The notes beneath the pieces are model-generated. The model searched no databases. It was not told the DNA's origin and saw only the letters and a program-made list of their open reading frames with translations. Below, one piece after another: positions 49,841 to 57,133 of a DNA stretch of 64,000 bases; position 1 is the stretch's first letter, and every line of letters begins with the position of its first letter. The DNA is from Micromonospora sp. CB01531 (GTDB lineage Bacteria; Actinomycetota; Actinomycetes; Mycobacteriales; Micromonosporaceae), in contig NZ_LWLS01000062.1 of assembly GCF_001905095.1 (NCBI RefSeq), forward strand, positions 1-64,000, read 5' to 3'. The translations under genes were made by a program, and so were the position numbers.

Positions 49841-50191
49841 ATGGGTGTCTACCAGTCGACGACCAGCCGGTTGTGGCGCCGCGACGAGGCTGAAGCCGAG
49901 GCGGCACGCGAGATCCTGAGCAGCCACGTACCCGATGCGGAGAGCAACCTCTGCCTGGTCTGCCTGGTGCCCGGGCCGTGCCGGCCGGCGAACGCGGCAG
50001 CGAACCGGCTGGTCGACCTAGGCCGGCCGGTGCTACCGCCGGACGAGCCGAGGCGTCGGCGTAGCGGTTGGCGGGGCTGGCTCGGGCCGCAACGGCGGAC
50101 GATGCCCCGGCGGGCACCGCTGTTGACCTTCGCCTGGATGCTCCGGCTCGGGGTGCCCGCTGCCGGGCCGGACGCCTGGGTGACCCCGTGA
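49841..50191 (+). CDS. hypothetical protein, 116 aa
   Basis: Starts ATG 49841 after AGGAGTGGAG. It begins MGVYQSTTSRLWRRDEAEAE and AAREILSSHVPDAESNLCLV, followed by a Cys cluster CLVCLVPGPCRP and an Arg-rich C-terminal half. I do not recognise the family; the CxxC-x4-PC cluster resembles that in the next protein, so both may bind metal. Its stop overlaps the next start (GTGA), indicating an operon of two genes. Confidence 0.6.
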   Translation: MGVYQSTTSRLWRRDEAEAEAAREILSSHVPDAESNLCLVCLVPGPCRPANAAANRLVDLGRPVLPPDEPRRRRSGWRGWLGPQRRTMPRRAPLLTFAWMLRLGVPAAGPDAWVTP

Positions 50192-50751
50192 CGGCTCGCG
50201 GGGCTCGGCGGATCGGGGTGGGTGACGTCGTGGAGGTGGCCGAGCAGTACTACTGCTACGGCCTGGGCACCCTGACGCTGCGGGTGATCGAGGTGGGGCG
50301 CCGCGAGCGGCACAGCGACGGGATCTGGATCAACCTGCGGGGCGTCGAGTTGGGTCGTCCCGCAGGCCCGCGCCAGGGGCGGGTACTCGCCCGACTCGAC
50401 GCCGTACGGATCCGTTCGGCTTCCGCTCCGGCGGCGCACGTGCCCATCCGGCCCGGCTGGGGTTGCGCCGCCTGCGGCCAGGACTGGCCGTGCCCGGACC
50501 GCCGGCGGCGTTTGCTCAGGGAGTATGCGGAGAATCGCGCGGCCCTCGGCATCTACCTGAGCCTGCACCTAGTGGACGCGGCGGCCGATCTGCGCCACGC
50601 GCCAGCCGACTCTCTCTATTCGCGTTTCCTTGGCTGGCTGGGACAGGATCAGGACGGGGCGGGTCGGCCGGTAAGTGCGGTCCAGAGCCCGTCGCCCGCT
50701 TCCTCCTCGGTGTCGAAGCGCTCGCGGACGTCGTACGTGCCGCGCTCGTAG
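50188..50751 (+). CDS. hypothetical zinc-ribbon-like protein with Micromonosporaceae-type C-terminal module
   Basis: 187 residues from GTG 50188. The N-terminal half (IGVGDVVEVAEQYYCYGLGT, LTLRVIEVGRRERHSDGIWI, NLRGVELGRPAGPRQGRVLA) looks like a small beta-barrel with a nucleic-acid-binding character. The C-terminal half has PGWGCAACGQDWPCPDRRRR, EYAENRAALGIYLSLHLVDA and SRFLGWLGQ, the module shared with the small gene at 2736. The last ~30 residues run into the convergent gene at 50649-50900, so the natural end may be earlier. Function unknown. Confidence 0.6.
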   Translation: MTARGARRIGVGDVVEVAEQYYCYGLGTLTLRVIEVGRRERHSDGIWINLRGVELGRPAGPRQGRVLARLDAVRIRSASAPAAHVPIRPGWGCAACGQDWPCPDRRRRLLREYAENRAALGIYLSLHLVDAAADLRHAPADSLYSRFLGWLGQDQDGAGRPVSAVQSPSPASSSVSKRSRTSYVPRS

Positions 50752-50900
50752 AGGCCGATCTCCCAGCCGCCGCCGGGCGAGCGGCGGAGGAACCAGAAGT
50801 CGGGAGGGACCGGCACGTGCTCGTGCACATCCTCCAACTCGAAGGCGTCCGGTGACAGCCCCGCCGCCAGCAGGGCGCCGCGTACCTGGTGCCGGTCCAC
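50649..50900 (-). CDS. orphan immunity-protein candidate for a TNT-type toxin
   Basis: 83 residues from GTG 50900 with AGGAGG 6 bases upstream. Acidic sequence: HQVRGALLAAGLSPDAFELE, DVHEHVPVPPDFWFLRRSPG, GGWEIGLYERGTYDVRERFD, with a C-terminal helix (TEEEAGDGLWTALTGR). It directly follows a broken C-terminal TNT toxin fragment, the usual place for the cognate immunity gene. Its own frame is intact. It overlaps the 3' end of the convergent gene by 103 bp. Confidence 0.6.
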   Translation of the reverse strand: MDRHQVRGALLAAGLSPDAFELEDVHEHVPVPPDFWFLRRSPGGGWEIGLYERGTYDVRERFDTEEEAGDGLWTALTGRPAPS

Positions 50901-50918
50901 TCCCGACCTCCTGTCCGT

Positions 50919-51160
50919 TCAGCAGGCGTCCGAGGACACTGCCCAGCCACCCGGATCCGTGCACATGCCGTCCAGGTACTCCTCGACGATGAACTTGTGG
51001 TCGAGCAGCCACTGCACGGTCACCGCGGTGGTGGCCTGCGGGAAGTACGCCTGGTTGAGTTGGAACTGGGTACCGGGCCGGGCTGGGCGAACCACGGTGC
51101 GATCGAGCCGGAGTCCACGTCGTCCCCGGGCCGGGCCGGCACCGGGGCCCCGCGACCGTC
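50919..51160 (-). pseudogene. C-terminal remnant of a TNT-domain (NAD+ glycohydrolase) toxin, frameshifted
   Basis: One frame reads DDVDSGSIAPWFAQPGP, close to the TNT-domain element with APWF.QPG. A missing base near 51075 shifts to GTQFQLNQAYFPQATTAVTV, then QWLLDHKFIVEEYLDGMCTD and a stop at 50919. No start codon or N-terminal part is found, because the thiolase gene begins to overlap at 51159. The toxin is thus truncated and dead, while the small downstream gene survives. TNT assignment is from recalled motif pattern. Confidence 0.55.
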
Positions 51161-52451
51161 AGCGCTCTAGGATCGCCGTCACGCCCTGCCCGCCAGCGGC
51201 GCAGATGGAGATCAAGCCCCGACCGCTCCCCTTCTGATCGAGGAGCTTGGCCAGGGTGGCCACGATCCGGCCGCCGGTGGCCGCGAACGGGTGCCCAGCG
51301 GCCAGCGAGGAGCCGTTGACGTTGAGCCTGTCCCGGTCGATCGACCCGAGCGGCGCGTCCAAGCCCAGCCGCTCCTTGCCGAACTCGGGCGACTCCCAAG
51401 CGGCCAGGGTGGCCAGCACCTGCGCGGCGAACGCCTCGTGGATCTCGTAGAAGTCGAAATCCTGCAGGGTGAGGCCGGCCCGGGCCAGCATCCGGGGCAC
51501 CGCGTACACAGGGGCCATCAGCAGCCCCTCGTCGCCGTGCACGAAGTCGACCGCGGCGGTCTCGCACCAGGAGAACCAGGCCAGCACCGGAAGGTGGTGC
51601 TCCCGCGCCCACTCCTCGGAGGCCAGCAGCACCGTCGACGCGCCGTCGGTGAGCGGCGAGGAGTTGCCGGCGGTCATGGTGGCCCGCTCGGCGTCCGGGC
51701 CCTTCGTGCCGAAGACCGGCTTCAGCGAGCCGAGCTTCTCCAGACTGGTGTCCGGGCGGAGGTTCTGGTCCCGGGTGAGCCCGAGATAAGGGGTCATCAG
51801 ATCGTCGAAGAACCCCTTGTCGTACGCGGCGGCGAGCCGCTGGTGCGAGCGGAACGCCAGCTCGTCCTGGGCCTGCCGGTCGATGTTCCAGCGCAGCGCC
51901 GTCCGCGCCGCGTGCTCCCCCATGGAGAGCCCGGTACGCGGCTCCGCGTTGCGCGGGATCTCCGGCTTGAACGGCTGGTGCGGGCGGAACTTCGCGGCGA
52001 CCTTCAGCCGCTCGCCGACGGTCCGGGCGGAGTTGAGCGCGAGCAGCGTACGGCGCAGGTCCTCGTTGAGGGCCAGCGGCGCGTCCGAGGTGGTGTCGAC
52101 ACCACCGGCGATGCCGACCTCGAGCTGCCCCAGGGCGATCTTGTTGGCGACCAGGATGGCGGCTTCGAGTCCGGTGCCGCAGGCCTGCTGGATGTCGTAC
52201 GCCGGGGTGTGCGGGTCGAGCCGGGAGCCGAGCACCACCTCGCGGGTGAGGTTGAAGTCCCGGGAGTGCTTGAGCACCGCGCCGGCGACCACCTCGCCGA
52301 CCCGCTGCCCGGCCAGGCCGAAGCGGGCGACCAGGCCGTCGAGCGCCGCGCCGAGCAGATCGGCGTTGGACGCGTGCGCGTAGCGCGAGTTGGACCGGGC
52401 GAACGGGATGCGGTTGCCGCCGATCACCGCGACCCGCCGGACACTCTGCAT
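51159..52451 (-). CDS. acetyl-CoA acyltransferase (thiolase), FadA2-like
   Basis: 430 residues from ATG 52451; the open frame continues upstream over a repeat region without coding value. The nucleophile Cys is in DIQQACGTGLEAAI, with SRDFNLTREVVLGSRLDPHT before it. The catalytic His is in FDFYEIHEAFAAQVLATLAA, LNVNGSSLAAGHPFAATGGR supports CoA binding, and the second Cys is in LISICAAGGQGVTAIL. It is divergent from a FabG4-type reductase, as fadA2/fabG4 are in M. tuberculosis (recalled). A CCTAC-N6-GTAGG operator lies 31 bp in front. Confidence 0.92.
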   Translation of the reverse strand: MQSVRRVAVIGGNRIPFARSNSRYAHASNADLLGAALDGLVARFGLAGQRVGEVVAGAVLKHSRDFNLTREVVLGSRLDPHTPAYDIQQACGTGLEAAILVANKIALGQLEVGIAGGVDTTSDAPLALNEDLRRTLLALNSARTVGERLKVAAKFRPHQPFKPEIPRNAEPRTGLSMGEHAARTALRWNIDRQAQDELAFRSHQRLAAAYDKGFFDDLMTPYLGLTRDQNLRPDTSLEKLGSLKPVFGTKGPDAERATMTAGNSSPLTDGASTVLLASEEWAREHHLPVLAWFSWCETAAVDFVHGDEGLLMAPVYAVPRMLARAGLTLQDFDFYEIHEAFAAQVLATLAAWESPEFGKERLGLDAPLGSIDRDRLNVNGSSLAAGHPFAATGGRIVATLAKLLDQKGSGRGLISICAAGGQGVTAILER

Positions 52452-52481
52452 GATCGGCCTCCTCGATTCGGTTGCCCGTAC

Positions 52482-52497
52482 CCTACTCGCCAGTAGG
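52482..52497. promoter_or_regulatory. TetR-type operator copy 1 (thiolase promoter)
   Basis: CCTACTCGCCAGTAGG, an inverted repeat of CCTAC(T) with N6/N4 spacing, 31 bp upstream of the thiolase start. The following GCTACG is also shared with copy 2. Confidence 0.75.
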
Positions 52498-52589
52498 CTA
52501 CGCCGTGCGGCGGCCGTGGCGCGAGTCCTGGGCCGTCGGCCCGGTCCAGGGCGGACGACCGGCGCCGGCATGGCAGGGGTTGCGTCCAA

Positions 52590-52605
52590 CCTACTCGCCA
52601 GTAGG
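52590..52605. promoter_or_regulatory. TetR-type operator copy 2 (fabG4-type promoter)
   Basis: CCTACTCGCCAGTAGG, identical to copy 1, about 90 bp upstream of the FabG4-type reductase start. The two copies lie 108 bp apart, between the divergent genes. Confidence 0.75.
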
Positions 52606-52693
52606 CTACGGGCATGAGCGAGCGCCAGCGAGCGAATCATCAGTGCGGTGCGGTGGTGCCTCATGCCGGCACTCGGCGAAGCGGAGGGCCGGC

Positions 52694-54052
52694 ATGAGCG
52701 ACCGCTACGCGAGCTTCGTCCACACGGGGGCCGGCCGCGCGCTGGTCAAGCGCCTCGGGCTGCCCGACCCGCCCCGACTGCGCCGGCACACGCCGGGCGA
52801 CCCGCTCGTTCCCGGGCCGGTCCTGCTCGGCTCGTCGACCGGTGGCCGGCTCGCCGAGCCGGTCGGCAAGATCCTGGCCACCGCCGGGGTCGAGCTGCCC
52901 GACCCGGCCGCCGCCACCGACGCCACCTCGCGCTTCGCCGCCCTGGTGTACGACGCGACCGGTCTCACCGACTCGACCGAGCTGCGCCAGCTCTACGACT
53001 TCTTCCACCCGCACGCCCGAGCCCTGCTTTCCTGCGGCCGGGTGATCGTGCTGGGCACACCGCCGGCCGAGTGCGACTCGCCCCGCGAGGCGACCGCCCA
53101 GCGCGCCCTGGAGGGGCTGACCCGCAGCATCGGCAAGGAGTTCGGCCGGGGCATCACCGCCCAGCTCGCGTACGTCACGAAGCACGGCGACGCCGGCACC
53201 CCGGTCAGCCTGGAGTCCACGCTGCGCTTCCTGCTGTCGGGCCGGTCCGCCTACGTCTCCGGGCAGGTGATCCGGGTCGGCGCCGGCACGGCCACCCCGC
53301 CGGCCGACTGGGACCGGCCGCTGGACGGCCAGGTGGTCCTGGTCACCGGGGCGGCCCGGGGCATCGGTGCGGCCCTGGCACGGGTGCTCGCCCGGGACGG
53401 CGCCCGGGTGGTGGCGCTGGACATCCCCGCCGCCGGGGACGAGCTGGCCACGGTCGCCAACGAGGTCGGCGGCAGCGCGGTGCAGCTCGACCTGACCGCG
53501 GCGGACGCGCCGACCCGGCTGGCCGAACACCTGGCGAGCCGGCACGGCCGGGTCGACGTGGTGGTGCACAACGCCGGCATCACCCAGGACCGGACGCTCG
53601 GCCGGATGGACGCCGACCGCTGGGACTCGGTGATCGACGTGAACCTGTCCAGCCAGGAACGGATCAACGACCTGCTGCTGGAGCGCGACCTGATCCCGGC
53701 CGGCGGCCGGATCGTCTCGGTCTCCTCGATCGCCGGCATCGCCGGCAACCGGGGGCAGACCAACTACGCGACCAGCAAGGCCGGCGTGATCGGCCTGGTC
53801 GACTCGCTCACCCCGGTGCTGCGCGAACGCGGGATCAGCCTCAACGCGGTCGCGCCCGGATTCATCGAGACCCGGCTGACCGCCCGGATCCCGCTGATGA
53901 TCCGGGAAGCGGGCCGCCGGATGAACAGCATGGCCCAGGGCGGACTGCCGGTGGACGTGGCCGAGACGATCGGCTGGCTCTCGTGGCCGGCGACCGGCGC
54001 GGTCAGCGGCAACGTGGTCCGCGTCTGCGGCCAGAGCCTGCTGGGGGCGTGA
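52694..54052 (+). CDS. two-domain 3-oxoacyl-ACP/CoA reductase, FabG4-like
   Basis: 452 residues from ATG 52694, with GGAGG 7 bases upstream. The N-terminal ~210 residues form an inactive flavodoxin/Rossmann-like domain (GPVLLGSSTGGRLAEPVGKI, RSAYVSGQVIRVGAGTATPP). The C-terminal SDR has VVLVTGAARGIGAALARVLA, VVHNAGITQDRTLGRMDADR, IVSVSSIAGIAGNRGQTNYA with YATSK, and LNAVAPGFIETRL. This two-part layout and length match mycobacterial FabG4, an NADH-dependent reductase. It overlaps the downstream MaoC gene by one base. Confidence 0.9.
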   Translation: MSDRYASFVHTGAGRALVKRLGLPDPPRLRRHTPGDPLVPGPVLLGSSTGGRLAEPVGKILATAGVELPDPAAATDATSRFAALVYDATGLTDSTELRQLYDFFHPHARALLSCGRVIVLGTPPAECDSPREATAQRALEGLTRSIGKEFGRGITAQLAYVTKHGDAGTPVSLESTLRFLLSGRSAYVSGQVIRVGAGTATPPADWDRPLDGQVVLVTGAARGIGAALARVLARDGARVVALDIPAAGDELATVANEVGGSAVQLDLTAADAPTRLAEHLASRHGRVDVVVHNAGITQDRTLGRMDADRWDSVIDVNLSSQERINDLLLERDLIPAGGRIVSVSSIAGIAGNRGQTNYATSKAGVIGLVDSLTPVLRERGISLNAVAPGFIETRLTARIPLMIREAGRRMNSMAQGGLPVDVAETIGWLSWPATGAVSGNVVRVCGQSLLGA

Positions 54053-55152
54053 TGGCGCGGCGCAAGCAGCGGCGGCCGGAGGAGCCGGTCGAGGAGCTGT
54101 CGGTACACGAGCTGATCGAGGGCCCGACCCAGGACCTCACCGCGGCCCGGACCGCCGCGGCGCGGACGGCCGGCAAGCCGCGCCCGTCCGCCGACGAGAC
54201 GCAGGACCTCTCCGGCGCGGCCACCGAGGCCACCCGGGACCTGTCGACCGTCGCCGGGGCGGCCGTCGCGCCGGCGACCGCCGGCACCGCGGGGCGCGTC
54301 CGCATCGACCTGCCCCGGATGCCGGTGGCCGGCGTCCTCTACCGGCGGGCCCTGCTCGGCGCCCTGCCCGGGATGGGCGGCCGGCGCGGCCAGGAGCTGC
54401 CCGAGGTGGAACTCGGCGTGGGCGGCGTGACCGTGGACCGGGCGCACCTGGCTGACTACGACCGGGTCTGCGGCTTCCGGCTCACCGACCGGCTGCCGGC
54501 GACGTACGTGCACGTGCTGGGCTTCCCGCTGGCGCTGCGGCTGATGACCGCGGCGGAGTTCCCGATCCCGCTGACCGGGGTGGTGCACGTGGCGAACCGG
54601 ATCACCGTGCACCGGCCGATCGGGGCCGGCGAGACCCTGGACTTCCACACGTACGCCGAGAACCTGCGCCCGCACGAGCGGGGCCGGCAGCTCGACGTGG
54701 TGCTGGTCGGCTCGGTCGACGGCACGGAGGTCTGGCGGGGCGTCTCGACGTACCTCGGGAAGGAGCGGACGGCGGGCGGCGGCCCGCGACGCGACCGGGG
54801 TGATCGCCCGAACCTGCCGGACGCCGCGGCGCACTGGCGGGTGACCCCCCGGGTGGGTACCGACTACGCCCGGGTCTCCGGCGACCACAACCCGATCCAC
54901 ACCTCGCGGCTCGGGGCACGCCTGTTCGGTTTCCCCCGCCCGATCGCGCACGGCATGTGGAGCAAGGCCCACTGCCTGGCCGCGCTGGAGAGCCGGCTGC
55001 CGGAGGCGTACTCGGTGGACGTGGCGTTCAAGCTGCCGGTGCCACTGCCGTCCACGGTGGCCTTCAGCGCCACCGCGACCGGCGGGACCTGGGATTTCGC
55101 CCTGCACGACGCGCGGTCCGGCGGGCCGCAGCTGGTGGGCACCGTCCGCTGA
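54052..55152 (+). CDS. MaoC-like (3R)-hydroxyacyl dehydratase, HtdX-like
   Basis: 366 residues from ATG 54052, whose A is the last base of the preceding TGA. The first ~85 residues are a charged, Ala/Thr-rich extension (DLTAARTAAARTAGKPRPSA). The double-hotdog region begins near PVAGVLYRRALLGALPGMGG. The hydratase-2 motif YARVSGDHNPIHTSRLGARL, then FGFPRPIAHGMWSKA, holds the catalytic Asp and His. It would dehydrate the product of the FabG4-type reductase. The operon order is as in M. tuberculosis fabG4-htdX (recalled). Confidence 0.9.
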   Translation: MARRKQRRPEEPVEELSVHELIEGPTQDLTAARTAAARTAGKPRPSADETQDLSGAATEATRDLSTVAGAAVAPATAGTAGRVRIDLPRMPVAGVLYRRALLGALPGMGGRRGQELPEVELGVGGVTVDRAHLADYDRVCGFRLTDRLPATYVHVLGFPLALRLMTAAEFPIPLTGVVHVANRITVHRPIGAGETLDFHTYAENLRPHERGRQLDVVLVGSVDGTEVWRGVSTYLGKERTAGGGPRRDRGDRPNLPDAAAHWRVTPRVGTDYARVSGDHNPIHTSRLGARLFGFPRPIAHGMWSKAHCLAALESRLPEAYSVDVAFKLPVPLPSTVAFSATATGGTWDFALHDARSGGPQLVGTVR

Positions 55153-55195
55153 CCCCAACCGGACGGCCCGACCGCGGCGGACAAGGTGACCGGTG

Positions 55196-55221
55196 CGGAA
55201 GGGGCCCTTGTCAACGCCTGA
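55196..55221. repeat. dispersed GGAAGGG..TCAACGCC element, copy 2
   Basis: ggaaggggcccttgtcaacg at 55198-55217 (cct continues), 46 bp after the MaoC gene stop; partner of the copy near 23105. Confidence 0.5.
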
Positions 55222-55339
55222 GGTCGAGGTCGGGCCTTCTCACCGGCGGGTGCGGGACGGCAGGCGCGGGGCAGCGGGCGCGGGGGCGTGATCCGGCGAC
55301 TCGGCCCGCCGGCCCGTCCGGCGGCACCAGCATGAGGGC

Positions 55340-55957
55340 ATGGGGGACGTGCTCGACCTGCTGCACCAGACGGCGACCTCGCCGTGGGCGTACCTGGTGA
55401 TCTTCGTGGTCACCGCGATCGACGCGTTCTTCCCGCTGCTGCCCGGCGAGACGGTGGTGATCACCGCCGCGGTCTTCGCGGCGGACGGGGAACCCGCCCT
55501 GGCCGCGCTGATCGTGGCCGCCGCGCTCGGCGCGCTCGCCGGCGACCACCTCTCGTACGCCATCGGGCGCGGCGGCGGCGCGCACCGGCTGGCCCGGCTG
55601 CCCGCCGACAGCCGGCGGCGGGCGAGTTCCGAGTGGGCCCGCCGGGCGGTCGACCGGCGCGGCGGGCTCATCCTGACCACCGCCCGCTACGTCCCGGGCG
55701 GCCGGACGGCGGTCACCCTGACCATGGGCGCGGTCGGCTACCCGCTCCGCTGTTTCCTGATGTACGACCTGCTCGCCTGCGCCGCCTGGGCGGTCTACTG
55801 CGGGCTGCTCGGCTTCTTCGGCGGGCTGACCTTCAAGCAGAACCCGATCCAGGGCCTGCTGCTCGGGGTGGGTCTGTCGCTCGTGGCCACCGGAGTGTTC
55901 GAAGCCGTCCGCTGGATCCGCCGCCGGTCCCGGTCCCGCGCCGCCACCCGCGGTTGA
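55340..55957 (+). CDS. DedA-family membrane protein
   Basis: 205 residues. The N-terminal pattern VIFVVTAIDAFFPLLPGETV is followed by GALAGDHLSYAIGRGGGAHR and TTARYVPGGRTAVTLTMGAV (the R-Y-V/I-P-G-G motif of the family). Hydrophobic helices lie near residues 17, 55, 120 and 150. The C-terminus is Arg-rich. DedA proteins support membrane-lipid flipping, for example of undecaprenyl phosphate or phosphatidylethanolamine. It is transcribed towards the TetR gene and ends 7 bp from it. Confidence 0.9.
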   Translation: MGDVLDLLHQTATSPWAYLVIFVVTAIDAFFPLLPGETVVITAAVFAADGEPALAALIVAAALGALAGDHLSYAIGRGGGAHRLARLPADSRRRASSEWARRAVDRRGGLILTTARYVPGGRTAVTLTMGAVGYPLRCFLMYDLLACAAWAVYCGLLGFFGGLTFKQNPIQGLLLGVGLSLVATGVFEAVRWIRRRSRSRAATRG

Positions 55958-55964
55958 GCCGTGC

Positions 55965-56612
55965 TCAGTCGGCCGGCGGGTGCCAGGTGACGCCGCGCAG
56001 CAGGCGGTCGGCGCCGAGCCAGGCGACGTTCATCATCCGGGTGGCGGTCTTCTCCGGGTCCGCCTCCGGGTGGTCGGCGAGCCAGTCGGCCAGCGACTCG
56101 CTCGCCCCGACCAGGGCGTACGCGACCACCTCCAGGTCGGTGCCGCGCACCTCGCGCCCCTTCGCGCGCAGCGCGTGGTCGAGCATGCTGGCGACCACCT
56201 CGACCAGCCGGCCGCGCATGGTGGCCACCTCGGCGGCGAACGGCCGCTCGCCGCGGGCCTGCCGGTAGAGCACCGCCCAGCCGTCGCGGTGCGCGCCGAC
56301 GAAGCCGAAGAAGGCGCGCAGCCCGCGCCAGAGCCGTTCGTCGGCGGGCAGGTCGGGGGCGGCGGCCCCGGCGATGGCCTCCATCAGCCGGGTGCCCTCC
56401 CGGTGCAGGCAGGCGACGAAGAGTTCTTCCTTCGTGCCGAGATACGCGTAGACCATCGGCTTGGAGATGCCGGCGTCTTCGGCGATCTCGTCCATGCTGG
56501 CCGCGTGGAAACCCCTGCGTGAGAACACCTTGACCGCCGCGTCGAGCATCTGCTGCTCGCGTACGGCCCGGGGCAGGCGCTTGAAGGTCGGGCTGGACAC
56601 TCTTGCGAGCAT
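55965..56612 (-). CDS. TetR-family regulator of the fatty-acid/CoA genes
   Basis: 215 residues; the start may be ATG 56612 or GTG 56600 (SSPTFKRLPRAVREQQMLDA). The TetR HTH is AAVKVFSRRGFHAASMDEIA, then EDAGISKPMVYAYLGTKEEL. The C-terminal domain is helical and ligand-specific. An operator palindrome CCTACTCGTGCGTAGG begins two bases before the ATG, so it probably represses itself and the divergent SCP2-acyl-CoA dehydrogenase operon. The same half-sites precede the thiolase/fabG4 pair. Confidence 0.88.
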   Translation of the reverse strand: MLARVSSPTFKRLPRAVREQQMLDAAVKVFSRRGFHAASMDEIAEDAGISKPMVYAYLGTKEELFVACLHREGTRLMEAIAGAAAPDLPADERLWRGLRAFFGFVGAHRDGWAVLYRQARGERPFAAEVATMRGRLVEVVASMLDHALRAKGREVRGTDLEVVAYALVGASESLADWLADHPEADPEKTATRMMNVAWLGADRLLRGVTWHPPAD

Positions 56613-56613
56613 A

Positions 56614-56629
56614 CCTACTCGTGCGTAGG
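56614..56629. promoter_or_regulatory. TetR-type operator copy 3 (tetR / SCP2 promoter)
   Basis: CCTACTCGTGCGTAGG has the same CCTAC-N6-GTAGG form as the two sites at 52482 and 52590. It lies directly at the tetR start and 50 bp before the SCP2 gene. Confidence 0.75.
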
Positions 56630-56679
56630 GTTACGGCTGAGTAACCAAAGTCGGCCCGCTCCGGAAGGTGCAAACCCTC

Positions 56680-57132
56680 ATGACTGACTTCGACCCGGCC
56701 AATTTCGCGAACGTCGGCCCGAAGGAGTTCGCGCAGCTGGTCAAGTCCACCCCTGACGACAAGATCGCCGATGTCATGTCCGGCGACCTGCGCGGCAAGA
56801 TCCTGAGCGCGGTCTTCGACCGGATGCCGAGCCTGTTCCGGGCCGACCGTGCCGGCTCCACCAACGCGGTCATCCACTGGAACGTCACCGGGCGCCCCGA
56901 CGGCGGCACCGACACCTACGAGATCGTCATCGAGAACGGCACCTGCGCCGTCTCCGACACCCCGCAGCGGGACCCGAAGCTCAGCCTCACCATGGGCCCG
57001 GTCGAGTTCCTGAAGATCGTCTCCGGTGGCGGCAACCCGGTCATGATGTTCATGACCGGCAAGCTGAAGGCCAAGGGCGACCTGGGCCTCGCCGCCAACA
57101 TCGCCAACCTGTTCGACATCCCGAAGGCCTGA
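56680..57132 (+). CDS. SCP2 sterol-binding domain protein
   Basis: 150 residues from ATG 56680 (TDFDPANFANVGPKEFAQLV). SCP2 pattern: FDRMPSLFRADRAGSTNAVI, HWNVTGRPDGGTDTYEIVIE, NGTCAVSDTPQRDPKLSLTM, then MTGKLKAKGDLGLAANIANL. Such proteins bind lipids or acyl-CoA. Its stop lies one base before the GTG of the acyl-CoA dehydrogenase gene, so they are one operon, divergent from tetR. Confidence 0.9.
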   Translation: MTDFDPANFANVGPKEFAQLVKSTPDDKIADVMSGDLRGKILSAVFDRMPSLFRADRAGSTNAVIHWNVTGRPDGGTDTYEIVIENGTCAVSDTPQRDPKLSLTMGPVEFLKIVSGGGNPVMMFMTGKLKAKGDLGLAANIANLFDIPKA

Positions 57133-57133
57133 C

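Noticed and set aside
51171..52496. Plus-strand open frame of about 400 codons opposite the thiolase
   Set aside because: Complement of a gene with both catalytic Cys and His motifs; no independent support.
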